Part shown: positions 26,066 to 33,961 of the stretch, one piece after another
How the letters are laid out: each line of letters begins with the position of its first letter
Position numbering within the stretch: the first letter of the stretch is position 1
Assembly: GCF_902706185.1 (NCBI RefSeq)
Contig: NZ_CACSJM010000024.1
Span: forward strand, 1-50,066
Source of the DNA: Roseomonas sp. 18066
GTDB taxonomy: Bacteria; Pseudomonadota; Alphaproteobacteria; Acetobacterales; Acetobacteraceae
DNA: 50,066 bases
Direction of reading: 5' to 3'
The notes under the pieces: model-generated
The model's input: only the letters and a program-made list of their open reading frames with translations
Databases searched by the model: none
What the model was told of the DNA's origin: nothing
Position numbers and translations under genes: made by a program

Positions 26066-26649
26066 CGGACACCATCGATCGGCTCGCCGGGATCGCCCCC
26101 GGCTCGGCCCTGGAAAAGATCCGCGCCGGGCGCCCGGCCGCGCGCGACCATGCCGAGGCCAGCCACCGCGCGCTGCTGTCGCCCGACGCGCCGGGCGATG
26201 TCAGCCTGGCCGAGCGCTTCGCCGTCGCCCGCTTCGTCGCAGGCCTGCACGGCGCGCCCGAGGCCGTGGCGCTCTACGCCGCGGGCCTGGCGCAGCATGG
26301 CGGCGCCGCGCTGGCGGAGGCCGTGGCGCAGGCCGCCGCCGCGACCGCCGCGACCGGCCCGCGCGGCGCCTTCCCGCCCGGCCCGCTGAGCGCCGAGGAC
26401 AGCCCGGCGCCCGGCTTCGCCCTGCCGCCGGCGGTGGCAGCGCTGCTCGGCGCGAAGCTGGCCACCGCCTTCGCCTATGCGCATTTCCTGGTCTTCCACC
26501 CGCGCGACGCGGCGCCCGAGCGCTTCGCGCCGCTGCAGGCGGCGGGATGGACGCCGGACGGGCTGGTGACGCTGTCGCAGCTGGTCGCTTTCCTCGCCTT
26601 CCAGATCCGCGTCGCCGCCGGGCTGCGCGTGCTGGCCACGACGCCCTGA
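26062..26649 (+). CDS. CMD-domain protein, Avi_7170-type
   Basis: A 195-residue alpha-helical protein of the carboxymuconolactone decarboxylase/AhpD fold, recognised as the Avi_7170-type partner of the following gene. It has no Cys at all, so it cannot act as a CxxC peroxidase by itself, and the fold is otherwise preserved (LAERFAVARFVAGLHGAPEAV, then LLGAKLATAFAYAHFLVFHPRD). It is translationally coupled to the upstream luciferase-like gene (ATGA) and is 17 bases from the next gene. It may pair with the CxxC-bearing protein as a heteromer in which only one subunit is redox-active. That is inference. Confidence 0.82.
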   Translation: MTDTIDRLAGIAPGSALEKIRAGRPAARDHAEASHRALLSPDAPGDVSLAERFAVARFVAGLHGAPEAVALYAAGLAQHGGAALAEAVAQAAAATAATGPRGAFPPGPLSAEDSPAPGFALPPAVAALLGAKLATAFAYAHFLVFHPRDAAPERFAPLQAAGWTPDGLVTLSQLVAFLAFQIRVAAGLRVLATTP

Positions 26650-26666
26650 TGCCGGAGAAGCAAGCC

Positions 26667-27251
26667 ATGTCCGACAGCCTTGCCGAACCCACCGCCTTCA
26701 CCCGCGCGCAGATCGGCTGGACGCCCTGGCTGCCGCCGCTGACCGAGGCCGAGCTGACGCCGCGCCACCTGGAGGCGCTGATCGATGCGGCCCGCGCGAA
26801 GAATCCCTACTTCCGCCTGCTGGCGCGCGACCCGGCGGCGCTGCAGCACCGCACCCTGGCCGACAAGGATATTTTCTATAATCCCGAGGGCGGCGCGCCG
26901 CGCGCCGATCGCGAGCTGGCGGCGACCGCGGTGTCGCGCGCGAATGGCTGCATCTACTGCGCCTCGGTGCATGCGCGCTTCGCCGCCACCTATGCGAAGC
27001 GCGAGGCCGATGTCGACCGGCTGCTGGAAGAAGGCACCGGCGCCGATCTCGGCGAGCGCTGGAACGCCATCGTCGCCGCCTCGGTCGCGCTGACGGCGAC
27101 GCCGATCGCCTTCGGGCCCGCGCATGTGCAGCGGCTGCGCGCCGCCGGGCTGGATGAGCTCGGCATCGCCGATGTCATCCAGTCCGCCGCCTTCTTCAAC
27201 TGGGCGAACCGGCTGATGCTGGCGCTGGGCGGCGCGACCGTGCCCGCCTGA
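26667..27251 (+). CDS. Alkylhydroperoxidase-domain protein, Avi_7169-type
   Basis: A 194-residue AhpD-fold protein. The redox centre is Cys95-x-x-Cys98 with His102 in NGCIYCASVHARF, matching the CxxCxxxH signature of active AhpD-like proteins. Another family mark is KNPYFRLLARDP. The ATG at 26667 has GGAGAAG six bases upstream; an earlier ATG at 26649 would overlap the previous stop but has no Shine-Dalgarno sequence. It is the third gene of the LLM-CMD-AhpD operon. It likely reduces a peroxide or a sulfenic/peroxyflavin-derived by-product of the monooxygenase, or removes a reactive thiol product. Neither role is demonstrated for this family to my knowledge. Confidence 0.88.
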   Translation: MSDSLAEPTAFTRAQIGWTPWLPPLTEAELTPRHLEALIDAARAKNPYFRLLARDPAALQHRTLADKDIFYNPEGGAPRADRELAATAVSRANGCIYCASVHARFAATYAKREADVDRLLEEGTGADLGERWNAIVAASVALTATPIAFGPAHVQRLRAAGLDELGIADVIQSAAFFNWANRLMLALGGATVPA

Positions 27252-27259
27252 AACGCGGC

Positions 27260-27285
27260 GGCGGCAACCCGCGCGGGCTGCCGCC
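27260..27285. terminator. Nested hairpin between convergent operons
   Basis: GGCGGCA (27260-27266) pairs with TGCCGCC (27279-27285), and the loop contains a further palindrome CCCGCGCGGG (27268-27277). It lies between the AhpD-type gene and the convergent binding-protein gene and is probably a shared terminator. Confidence 0.6.
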
Positions 27286-27292
27286 ACGCCGG

Positions 27293-28234
27293 TCACTTCG
27301 GCGGCAGGCCCGGCGGATTGGTGCGCGAGCGCTGGATCGCCTCGGCCGAGAGATTCCAGCGGCCGAGCGCGCGGGCATAGGTGCCGGCCTCGATCTGCGC
27401 GTTCAGCGCGACGGTGATCGGCTCGGCGAGACCCACGCCTTTCTTCGTCGTCACCGCGATTTCCGCGGTCACCGGCCAGCCGCCGGAGAAGGTGCCGACC
27501 AGCCGTGTCTTGCGCTGCCGCGCCGCCTTGAAGGCCGAGGTGGCATTCGGCCCGAGATAGGCGTCGGCACGCCCCGATTGCAGCGCCAGGTCCAGCACGG
27601 CCTCGTCGTCATAGTACTGCACTTCGGTGTTGGGCAGGCCCTTGGCGCGGTTGGCCTCGATCCAGCGCAGCAGGATCTGCTCCTGGTTGGTGCCGGAGGA
27701 GACGATGACCTTCAGCCCGGCGACATCCTCAGGCTTGGCAATCGCCTGCAGCCGGCTTTCCACCGCGACATAGAAGCCGAGCAGGTCGTTGCGATAGGTC
27801 GAGAAATCGAAGCGCTGCTTGCGCTCCTCCGTCACCGTGACATTGCTGGTCACCGCATCGAACTTGCCGGAGATCAGGCCGAGCGGCCAGTCGGCCCAGG
27901 CGGTCGGCACCACCTCCAGCGTCAGGCCCAGGCTGTCGGCCACCAGCTGCGCGATGTCGATCTCCGCGCCGATCGGCGTGCGGCTGTCCGTCGCATAGCC
28001 GCCGAAGGGGAAGCGGCCGGGGTTGGTGGCCACCGTCAGCTTGCCGGCATTGGCCAGGCGCAGGTCGCGCGGCAGCAGGCGGATCGCCTCCTCCACCTTC
28101 TGCGCGCGCACGCGATGCGGCTGCGCCGGGCTGAGGTCGATCTCCTCCTGCGCGCGCAAGGGCCTCGGCAGCAGCGGCGAGGCGGCGACGGTGATGCCGC
28201 CCAGCAGGCAGAGGCGGCGGGAAAGGCTGGCCAT
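27293..28234 (-). CDS. Polar amino-acid ABC transporter substrate-binding protein
   Basis: A 313-residue periplasmic binding protein of the family-3 (polar amino acid, glutamine/cystine) type. The signal region is SRRLCLLGGITVAASPLLPR. Family marks follow: RFPFGGYATDSRTPIGAEID, ADWPLGLISGKFDAVTSNVT and TEERKQRFDFSTY. The ATG at 28234 has AGGAG seven bases upstream, which I prefer to the ATG at 28261 that would overlap the upstream stop. It follows the fused permease-ATPase gene by 23 bases, so the two together make a complete importer. The position beside the flavin-monooxygenase genes suggests an amino-acid-like sulfur or nitrogen compound as ligand (inference). Confidence 0.92.
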   Translation of the reverse strand: MASLSRRLCLLGGITVAASPLLPRPLRAQEEIDLSPAQPHRVRAQKVEEAIRLLPRDLRLANAGKLTVATNPGRFPFGGYATDSRTPIGAEIDIAQLVADSLGLTLEVVPTAWADWPLGLISGKFDAVTSNVTVTEERKQRFDFSTYRNDLLGFYVAVESRLQAIAKPEDVAGLKVIVSSGTNQEQILLRWIEANRAKGLPNTEVQYYDDEAVLDLALQSGRADAYLGPNATSAFKAARQRKTRLVGTFSGGWPVTAEIAVTTKKGVGLAEPITVALNAQIEAGTYARALGRWNLSAEAIQRSRTNPPGLPPK

Positions 28235-28257
28235 GGCGATGCTCCTGTCAGGCCGCG

Positions 28258-29979
28258 TCACAGCACCTTCGCCAGGAAGGCGGCGGTGCGCGGCTGCTGC
28301 GGGTTGTTGAAGATCTGCTCGGGCGTGCCGGCCTCGACGATGCGGCCGGCCTCCATGAAGACGATGCGGTCGGCGACCTCGCGGGCGAAGCCGATCTCAT
28401 GCGTGACGATCACCAGCGTGGTGCCCGACCGTGCCAGCGCCTGGATGACGTCGAGAACTTCCTTGACCAGCTCGGGATCGAGCGCCGAGGTCGGCTCGTC
28501 GAACAGCAGCACGCGCGGCCGCAGCGCCATGGCGCGGGCGATGGCGACGCGCTGCTGCTGGCCGCCGGAAAGCTGCCGCGGATAGGCTTCCGCCTTGTCC
28601 GCCAGGCCGACGCGGGCGAGCAGCGCCGCGGCTTCGGCTTCAGCCACCGCGCGGGATGCGCCTCCGGTCGCGACCGGCGCCTCGGCGACATTCTGCAGCG
28701 CGGTCAGATGCGGGAAGAGGTTGAAGTTCTGGAACACCATGCCGAGCACGGCGCGGCGCTGCAGGGTCTCGCTTTCCTTCAGCTCCTGCAGCACATCGCC
28801 CTCGCGGCGATAGCCCATGACCTCGCCGTCGATCAGCACGAAGCCGCTGTCGGGGCGCTCCAGCCGGTTGATGGCGCGCAGCAGCGTCGACTTGCCGGAG
28901 CCCGAGGGGCCGATGATGGCGGTGACGCTGCCGGCCGGCAGCTGCAGCGACACCTCGTCCAGCACCCGAAGCGCGCCGAAGCTCTTGGTCACGCCACGGA
29001 TCTCGACGCTGGCGCCGGGCGGCGAAGGCGGCAGGTCGGTGGCCGCCACCACCGGCGCGCGACGTCGCGCGAAGAGGCTGGAAGAAACCTCGCGCAGCGC
29101 ACCGCGGGCATAGTGGCGCTCGACCTGGCGCTGGATGATGGACAGCGCCGTCAGGATGATCAGGTACCAGACGGTGGCCACCATCAGCAGCGGCACCACC
29201 TCCAGGTTGCGGCGATAGATCACCTGGATGGTGTAGAACAGTTCTGGCAATGCCAGGATGTAGACCTGGGAAGTTCCTTTCGCCAAGCCGATGATCTCGT
29301 TGAAGGCGTTCGGCAGGATCGAGCGCATCGCCTGCGGCAGCACGATGCGGAAGGCCTGGCGATGCCGCGGCAGGCCGAGCGCCGCCGCCGCCTCCAGCTG
29401 TCCCTGGTCGACCGACAGGATGCCGCCGCGGATGATCTCGGAGGAGAAGGCCGCCTGGTTCAGCGTCAGCCCCAGCACCGCCGCCGCGAAGGGCGTGATC
29501 AGCTGCGTCGTCGAGGCGCTGAACAGCGCGATGTCGGTATAGGGGATGCCGAGGACCAGCGTCGGGTAGAGATAGCCGAGGTTGTTCAGGATCAGCAGCA
29601 GCACGATCAGCGGGATCGAGCGGAAGATCCAGGCATAGCCCCAGGCGACGCCAGCCAGCAGCGGCGAGCCGGAGACGCGGGCCAGCGCCAGCGCCGTGCC
29701 CAGCATGAAGCCGAACACCGTGCCCAGCGCCGTCAGCAGCAGCGTGCGGCCGAGGCCCACCAGCACCGGCTCCGCCAGGAACCATTCGGCGAAGACATCC
29801 CAGCCCCAGCGCGGATTGGCCAGGATCGAGTGCAGCACGGCGAGCAGCAGCAGCGCCGCCAGCAGCGTGCCGATGCGGCGCGCCGGATGGCGGGCCGGGC
29901 GCAGCCGCAGCCCGGCCAGGTCGCAGGGCTGCGGCTTGGGCACGGCGATGCCGCCCAGCCTGTCGGTCGAGACGCTCAT
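28258..29979 (-). CDS. Amino-acid ABC transporter, fused permease and ATP-binding protein
   Basis: A 573-residue fusion. The N-terminal half is a HisM/GlnP-type permease with several membrane helices (about 36-285) and the EAA loop ([20 protein letters not shown], from residue 196). A linker at about 290-322 joins it to a GlnQ-type ATPase with Walker A GPSGSGKS (357-364), signature LSGGQQQ (470-476) and Walker B VLLFDEP (490-496). Such fusions exist in other bacteria as 'amino acid ABC transporter permease/ATP-binding protein' and are typical of loci with the KPN_01858 and Avi_7169 proteins. As a homodimer it would supply both membrane and nucleotide-binding domains. The start at 29979 is preceded by AGGGTGG. 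A promoter with a dyad in a long spacer lies about 200 bases upstream. Confidence 0.93.
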   Translation of the reverse strand: MSVSTDRLGGIAVPKPQPCDLAGLRLRPARHPARRIGTLLAALLLLAVLHSILANPRWGWDVFAEWFLAEPVLVGLGRTLLLTALGTVFGFMLGTALALARVSGSPLLAGVAWGYAWIFRSIPLIVLLLILNNLGYLYPTLVLGIPYTDIALFSASTTQLITPFAAAVLGLTLNQAAFSSEIIRGGILSVDQGQLEAAAALGLPRHRQAFRIVLPQAMRSILPNAFNEIIGLAKGTSQVYILALPELFYTIQVIYRRNLEVVPLLMVATVWYLIILTALSIIQRQVERHYARGALREVSSSLFARRRAPVVAATDLPPSPPGASVEIRGVTKSFGALRVLDEVSLQLPAGSVTAIIGPSGSGKSTLLRAINRLERPDSGFVLIDGEVMGYRREGDVLQELKESETLQRRAVLGMVFQNFNLFPHLTALQNVAEAPVATGGASRAVAEAEAAALLARVGLADKAEAYPRQLSGGQQQRVAIARAMALRPRVLLFDEPTSALDPELVKEVLDVIQALARSGTTLVIVTHEIGFAREVADRIVFMEAGRIVEAGTPEQIFNNPQQPRTAAFLAKVL

Positions 29980-30184
29980 GAAGCCACCCTGCTTGGAGAC
30001 GGCCGGGCGCGAGCCAGCACCCGCCGGCAAGGGCGGGTCACGGCAAGGCCGGCGATGGGTCAGGCGGGCAGCGGCGCGCCCCGGCCTCGGCCAGGGCACC
30101 GCCGCGCAAGGGGTGCTAGCGTCGACAATCCATCAGCATGCTGCGTCCCCCCGATCCCCTGCGCCCGGCGCAGGCCCGATGGGC

Positions 30185-30216
30185 AGCATTAGTCACGCTT
30201 CATCAGCGTGAGTCAA
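30185..30216 (-). promoter_or_regulatory. Promoter with a 19-bp operator dyad in an over-long spacer
   Basis: On the minus strand, TTGACT (30216-30211) and TAATGC (30191-30186) are 19 bases apart (20 if AATGCT is the -10). The spacer is occupied by the dyad TCACGCTTCATCAGCGTGA (30193-30211; 7-bp perfect arms, 5-base centre). A good -35, an over-long spacer and a central dyad are the hallmark of MerR-family-controlled promoters. It would drive the ABC importer operon with a leader of about 200 bases. No other gene is visible in the 261-base gap. No MerR gene is in the window. Confidence 0.5.
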
Positions 30217-30240
30217 TATTCATACGTCCCGATACCGTGC

Positions 30241-31992
30241 TTATGCCGCCGGCGCCGGCGCGCCATGGACGAAATCGCCCCCCACCAGCGTCGCCCGCGC
30301 GGCGATGCGCTCCAGCGCCGCGTCGGCGACGGTGAAGGGATCGGCGTCCAGCACGGCAAGATCGGCGAATTTGCCGGGGGTGATGCTGCCGCGGCGGTCT
30401 TCCTCGAAGGTCAGCCAGGCGCCGTTGCGGGTGACGCAGCCCAGCGCCTCGGCCCGGCTCAGCGCCTGGCCCGGGCCGATGGCACGCTGCGCCGCTGGGC
30501 TCCAGCGCGTCACCGCCTGGGCGATCGGCGGGAACAGCGAGATCGGCACATTGTCGGTGGCCAGGCACACCGGCACGCCGGCCTCCCCCAGCCAGCGCAG
30601 CGGCACGATCTTCTCCTCGGTGTCCAGGCCGAGGCGGTCCGCGAGCAGATGGCCTTCCTTGCGGATATAGCGGTTGGTGTGCGTCGTGACGCCAAGGCCG
30701 AGGTCGCGGATCTGCCCGACCTGGTCGCGCGTCAGCGCGGTGATATGGCCGAAGACCCAGCGCAGGTCACGGATCGGCGCGATGCGGTCGACCTCGGCGA
30801 AGAGCTCCAGGATGTTCGGCCAGATGCCGGTGACGCGGATGCCGGCCCGCGCGCAGGCCACCAGCAGCGCCTTGGCGCGGTCCCGCTCCATGCCGGCATC
30901 GTAGTGGAAGCCGGCCCAGCCGGTGCTGTCCGCCGCGGCGCGCAGCAGGTTCTCGCGCGTCTGGCCGAGCTCGGCCGCCAGCCCCGCCAGGCGCAGCCGG
31001 TCGTCGCCCAGCCCCTGCCCCGCCAGCCCGTGGCCCCAGCCGGCGATCAGCGCCGCCGGATCGACGTCGCCCAGCTGGCGCCAGCTCGGGCTGGCCACCA
31101 GATGCGTGCGCATCGTCATCTGCCCGGCCGCATGCACGCGGCGATAGGCGTCGAGCAGCTCGCTGGCCACGCCATGGCCTTCGAAGACCGCCGTGGTGCC
31201 CTGCGCGTGGTAGGCCGCCATCGCCGCTGGCAGCGAGGCCGCGCGCTGCGCCGTGGTGAAGCCGGGCACGGCGCGCAGCAGCGTCAGCTCCACCAGCGGC
31301 ATGAAGGTGTTTTCCAGGAAGATGCCGGTGGGCTCGCCCGCGGCGTCGCGCTGGATCTCGACATCCGGCGAGGGCGGCGCCGTGCCGCGGCCGATGCCGG
31401 CCAGCGCCAGCGCGCGCGAATTGGCGATGGAAACCAGCGGCAGCGTGTGCCGCCAATAGCCCCAGATCGGCTTGATATAGACCGGGTTGTCGGGGGCGGC
31501 CGCGTCCAGCTCCTGCCGCGTCGGCCAGCGGCCTTCCGCCAGCTTGCCGGGCAGGCCGAGATAGAAGGGCGGGTCGCCGATCGGCATGGTGACGATCCAG
31601 TCGCCCGGCCGCGCCTGTCGCGCCAGATCGCTGATGCGCGCCTGGATCTCGGCGATCGAGCGGCAGCCGGCCAGGCTCGGCAGCAGGCCGCGCAGCCCCT
31701 CGCGGTCCATATGCGCGTGGCCGTCGGTCAGCCCCGGCACCACCGCCGCACCCTCCAGCGCCAGCAGCCGCGTGCGCGGCCCCTGATGGCGCAGCGCCGC
31801 CGCCTCCGGCCCCACCGCCAGGAAGCGGCCGCCGGCGATGGCCACGGCCTCCGCCGCCGGCTGCGCCGGGTCCATGGTGTGGATGCGCCCGCGCAGCAGG
31901 ATCAGCTCGGCCGCCTCCACCGCGCCGGCGGCGACCGCCGGGCTGGTGGCGCCGCGGGTCTCCTGGAAGGGGGGCGGCGGGGATGCGGACAT
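30241..31992 (-). CDS. YtcJ-like amidohydrolase (family 3)
   Basis: A 583-residue metal-dependent hydrolase of the amidohydrolase superfamily. The metal motif is His92-x-His94 in GLTDGHAHMD, and the C-terminal ATDNVPISLFPPI and TPGKFADLAVLDADPF segments are typical of the YtcJ/AtzN-like group. No signal peptide is evident. CAGGAGC stands eight bases before the ATG. It is divergent from the TTT receptor and VOC genes across a 113-base gap that holds a 13-bp palindrome. It probably hydrolyses an amide, imide or cyclic amidine. The neighbouring TTT receptor and VOC protein suggest uptake and conversion of an organic acid or its amide. Confidence 0.88.
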   Translation of the reverse strand: MSASPPPPFQETRGATSPAVAAGAVEAAELILLRGRIHTMDPAQPAAEAVAIAGGRFLAVGPEAAALRHQGPRTRLLALEGAAVVPGLTDGHAHMDREGLRGLLPSLAGCRSIAEIQARISDLARQARPGDWIVTMPIGDPPFYLGLPGKLAEGRWPTRQELDAAAPDNPVYIKPIWGYWRHTLPLVSIANSRALALAGIGRGTAPPSPDVEIQRDAAGEPTGIFLENTFMPLVELTLLRAVPGFTTAQRAASLPAAMAAYHAQGTTAVFEGHGVASELLDAYRRVHAAGQMTMRTHLVASPSWRQLGDVDPAALIAGWGHGLAGQGLGDDRLRLAGLAAELGQTRENLLRAAADSTGWAGFHYDAGMERDRAKALLVACARAGIRVTGIWPNILELFAEVDRIAPIRDLRWVFGHITALTRDQVGQIRDLGLGVTTHTNRYIRKEGHLLADRLGLDTEEKIVPLRWLGEAGVPVCLATDNVPISLFPPIAQAVTRWSPAAQRAIGPGQALSRAEALGCVTRNGAWLTFEEDRRGSITPGKFADLAVLDADPFTVADAALERIAARATLVGGDFVHGAPAPAA

Positions 31993-32051
31993 GCAGCGCT
32001 CCTGAAATTAACGCGGTATGTTTTCGTGTATTTGAGAAATGACCATAGCAA

Positions 32052-32064
32052 ATCGTGCCACGAT
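32052..32064. promoter_or_regulatory. 13-bp palindrome in the amidohydrolase/TTT divergent gap
   Basis: ATCGTG-C-CACGAT is a perfect palindrome (32052-32064) in an A/T-rich 113-base gap between divergent genes, 42 bases before the TTT receptor start. It is a candidate operator; the regulator is unknown. Confidence 0.4.
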
Positions 32065-32105
32065 CCGTAAGCTGGCGGCGAACAGCGACGAGATCGAGCA
32101 TCGCC

Positions 32106-33092
32106 ATGGCCGCGCGCCGCCAAATCCTGGCATCCCTGACCCTCGCCACCCCCTTCCTGCTGACCGCGCGCCGCGGTCGCGCGCAATCGTCCAGCGCTTG
32201 GCCGCAGCGGCCGGTGCGGCTGATCGTGCCCTTCGCCCCCGGCGGCTCGGTCGACGGCATGGCCCGCATCCTGGCCCAGCGCCTGCAGGAAACGCTAGGC
32301 CAGGCCTTCGTCGTCGAGAATCGCAGCGGCGCCAGCGGCGCGGTCGGCGGCACCTATGTGGCGCGCGGCGAGGCGGACGGCCACACGCTGCTGTTCTCCG
32401 CCAGCATCCAGGCGGTGCAGCGGCTGGTGCTGAAGAACCCCGGCTACGACCCGCTGACCGACCTCAGGCCCGTGGTGCGCGTCGGCCAGGCGCCGGTGCT
32501 GCTGCTGACCTCGAAGGACCGGCCGGAGAAGACCATCGCCGAGGTGGTGGCGGCGGCGCGGGCCAATCCGCGGCGCTGGTCCTTCGGCACCGGCGCGCTG
32601 GGCTCGGCCGGGCACCTAGCCACGGTGGAATTCATCCGCCAGCTGGGCGTGGATATCCCCGTCGTGCCCTATCGCGGCACGGCGCCGGCGCTGGCCGACC
32701 TGATGGCCGGCACCATCGGCCTGCTGTTCGATCCGGTGCTGGCGACGCTGCCGCCGGTGCTGGGCGGCCAGGCGCAGGGGCTGACCATCTCCTCCGCCGC
32801 GCGCAACCCGGCGGTGCCGCAGATCCCGACCACCGCCGAGGCCGGCTTCCCCACCGTCGACATCCAGACCTGGTGGGCGATCTGGGGGCCGCGCGACCTG
32901 CCCGACGCGGTGGCCGAGAAGCTCAGCAGCGCGCTGGCGACGATCCTGCCCGACCCAGCGCTGCGCGCGCGCGTGGCGACGCTGGGCATCGAGACGCTGC
33001 ACCAGGACGGCCCGGCGCTCGACGCCTTCATCCGCCAGGAATACGGTCGCACGCAGGAGCTGCTGCGCCTGGCAGGCTTCGAACCCGAATGA
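32106..33092 (+). CDS. TTT/Bug-family tricarboxylate transporter substrate-binding protein
   Basis: A 328-residue periplasmic carboxylate-binding protein. The N-terminus AARRQILASLTLATPFLLTA is a Tat-like signal (Arg pair, hydrophobic core). The conserved VRLIVPFAPGGSVDGMARI and VVENRSGASGAVGG segments follow. I start at the internal ATG at 32106; an upstream frame from 32055 has no signal-like N-terminus. The Shine-Dalgarno sequence is weak. It is followed by a VOC-domain gene 17 bases downstream and is divergent from the amidohydrolase. The orphan character (no membrane subunits) is shared with the receptor at 7.7 kb. Confidence 0.9.
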   Translation: MAARRQILASLTLATPFLLTARRGRAQSSSAWPQRPVRLIVPFAPGGSVDGMARILAQRLQETLGQAFVVENRSGASGAVGGTYVARGEADGHTLLFSASIQAVQRLVLKNPGYDPLTDLRPVVRVGQAPVLLLTSKDRPEKTIAEVVAAARANPRRWSFGTGALGSAGHLATVEFIRQLGVDIPVVPYRGTAPALADLMAGTIGLLFDPVLATLPPVLGGQAQGLTISSAARNPAVPQIPTTAEAGFPTVDIQTWWAIWGPRDLPDAVAEKLSSALATILPDPALRARVATLGIETLHQDGPALDAFIRQEYGRTQELLRLAGFEPE

Positions 33093-33109
33093 CCGCCGGA
33101 GAACTCGCC

Positions 33110-33961
33110 ATGACCGCTGCCACCGCGCTCGACCATGTCGGCCTGGCCACCGCCGATCCGCGCGCGCTGGGCGCGCTGTACGCGCGGCTGGGCTTCACCC
33201 TGTCGCCGCTGTCGCAGCAGAGCGGCAGGCGGTCGCCCGAACTGCCGGTCGAGCTGTTCGGCAGCGCCAACCACTGCGTCATGCTGCGCGAGGGCTTCAT
33301 CGAGCTGCTCGGCCTCGTCGATCCGACGCTGTTCGACAATGGGCTGAAGCAATTCCTCGCGCGGCACGAGGGCGTCCATATCCTGGCCTTCGAGATGCAG
33401 GACGAGGTCGCCAATCTCGAGCGGCTGCGCGGCGCCGGCGTGCCGATCCCGGGTGTCGCCTGGCTGCAGCGGCCGGTGGGCGAGGCCGATGGGCCGATCG
33501 CGCGCTTCGCCCGGCTGCCGGTGCCGGATGCGCCGGAAGGCCGCGTGCAGCTGGTGCGCCACCTGACGCCGGAGCTGCTGTGGCGCGAGCCCTGGCTGAC
33601 GCATCGCAACCGCGCCGTCGCGCTGGAAAGCGCCATCCTGGTGGCGGAGGACCCGGGCGAAAGTGCTGCGCGGCTCGGCACGCTGACCGGCATCGCCGCC
33701 GTGGCCGACGGCGCCGGCGGCTGGGTGCTGCGGCTGCCGCGCGGCGCCGTGCGGATCCTGCCGCCCGCCGCGCTGCCGGCGGTGCTGCCGGGCGTCGCCG
33801 TGCCCAGCCTGCCTTTCACCGCGGGCTTCGTCGTGCGCACCGACGACGGCAATGCGGCGGTGCGTGCGCTGCTCGGCGATGTGCTGCAGCCGGTGGCCGA
33901 AGGGCTGATGGTGCCGCCCGCCCTGGCTGGCGGCGCAGCGCTGGTCTTCAGCCCGGGCTGA
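33110..33961 (+). CDS. VOC/glyoxalase-like domain protein
   Basis: A 283-residue protein with two glyoxalase-like halves. It opens with LDHVGLATADPRALGALYAR, the metal-ligand-bearing strand of vicinal-oxygen-chelate proteins, and shows the second half near ALESAILVAEDPGESAARLG. This matches the larger 'glyoxalase-like domain' group rather than lactoylglutathione lyase. The ATG at 33110 has GGAGA seven bases upstream and is preferred over the ATG at 33089 that overlaps the TTT stop. The 3' end overlaps the 3' end of the convergent M20 gene by 14 bases. The substrate is unknown; isomerisation, epimerisation or ring cleavage are possible for this fold. Confidence 0.82.
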   Translation: MTAATALDHVGLATADPRALGALYARLGFTLSPLSQQSGRRSPELPVELFGSANHCVMLREGFIELLGLVDPTLFDNGLKQFLARHEGVHILAFEMQDEVANLERLRGAGVPIPGVAWLQRPVGEADGPIARFARLPVPDAPEGRVQLVRHLTPELLWREPWLTHRNRAVALESAILVAEDPGESAARLGTLTGIAAVADGAGGWVLRLPRGAVRILPPAALPAVLPGVAVPSLPFTAGFVVRTDDGNAAVRALLGDVLQPVAEGLMVPPALAGGAALVFSPG

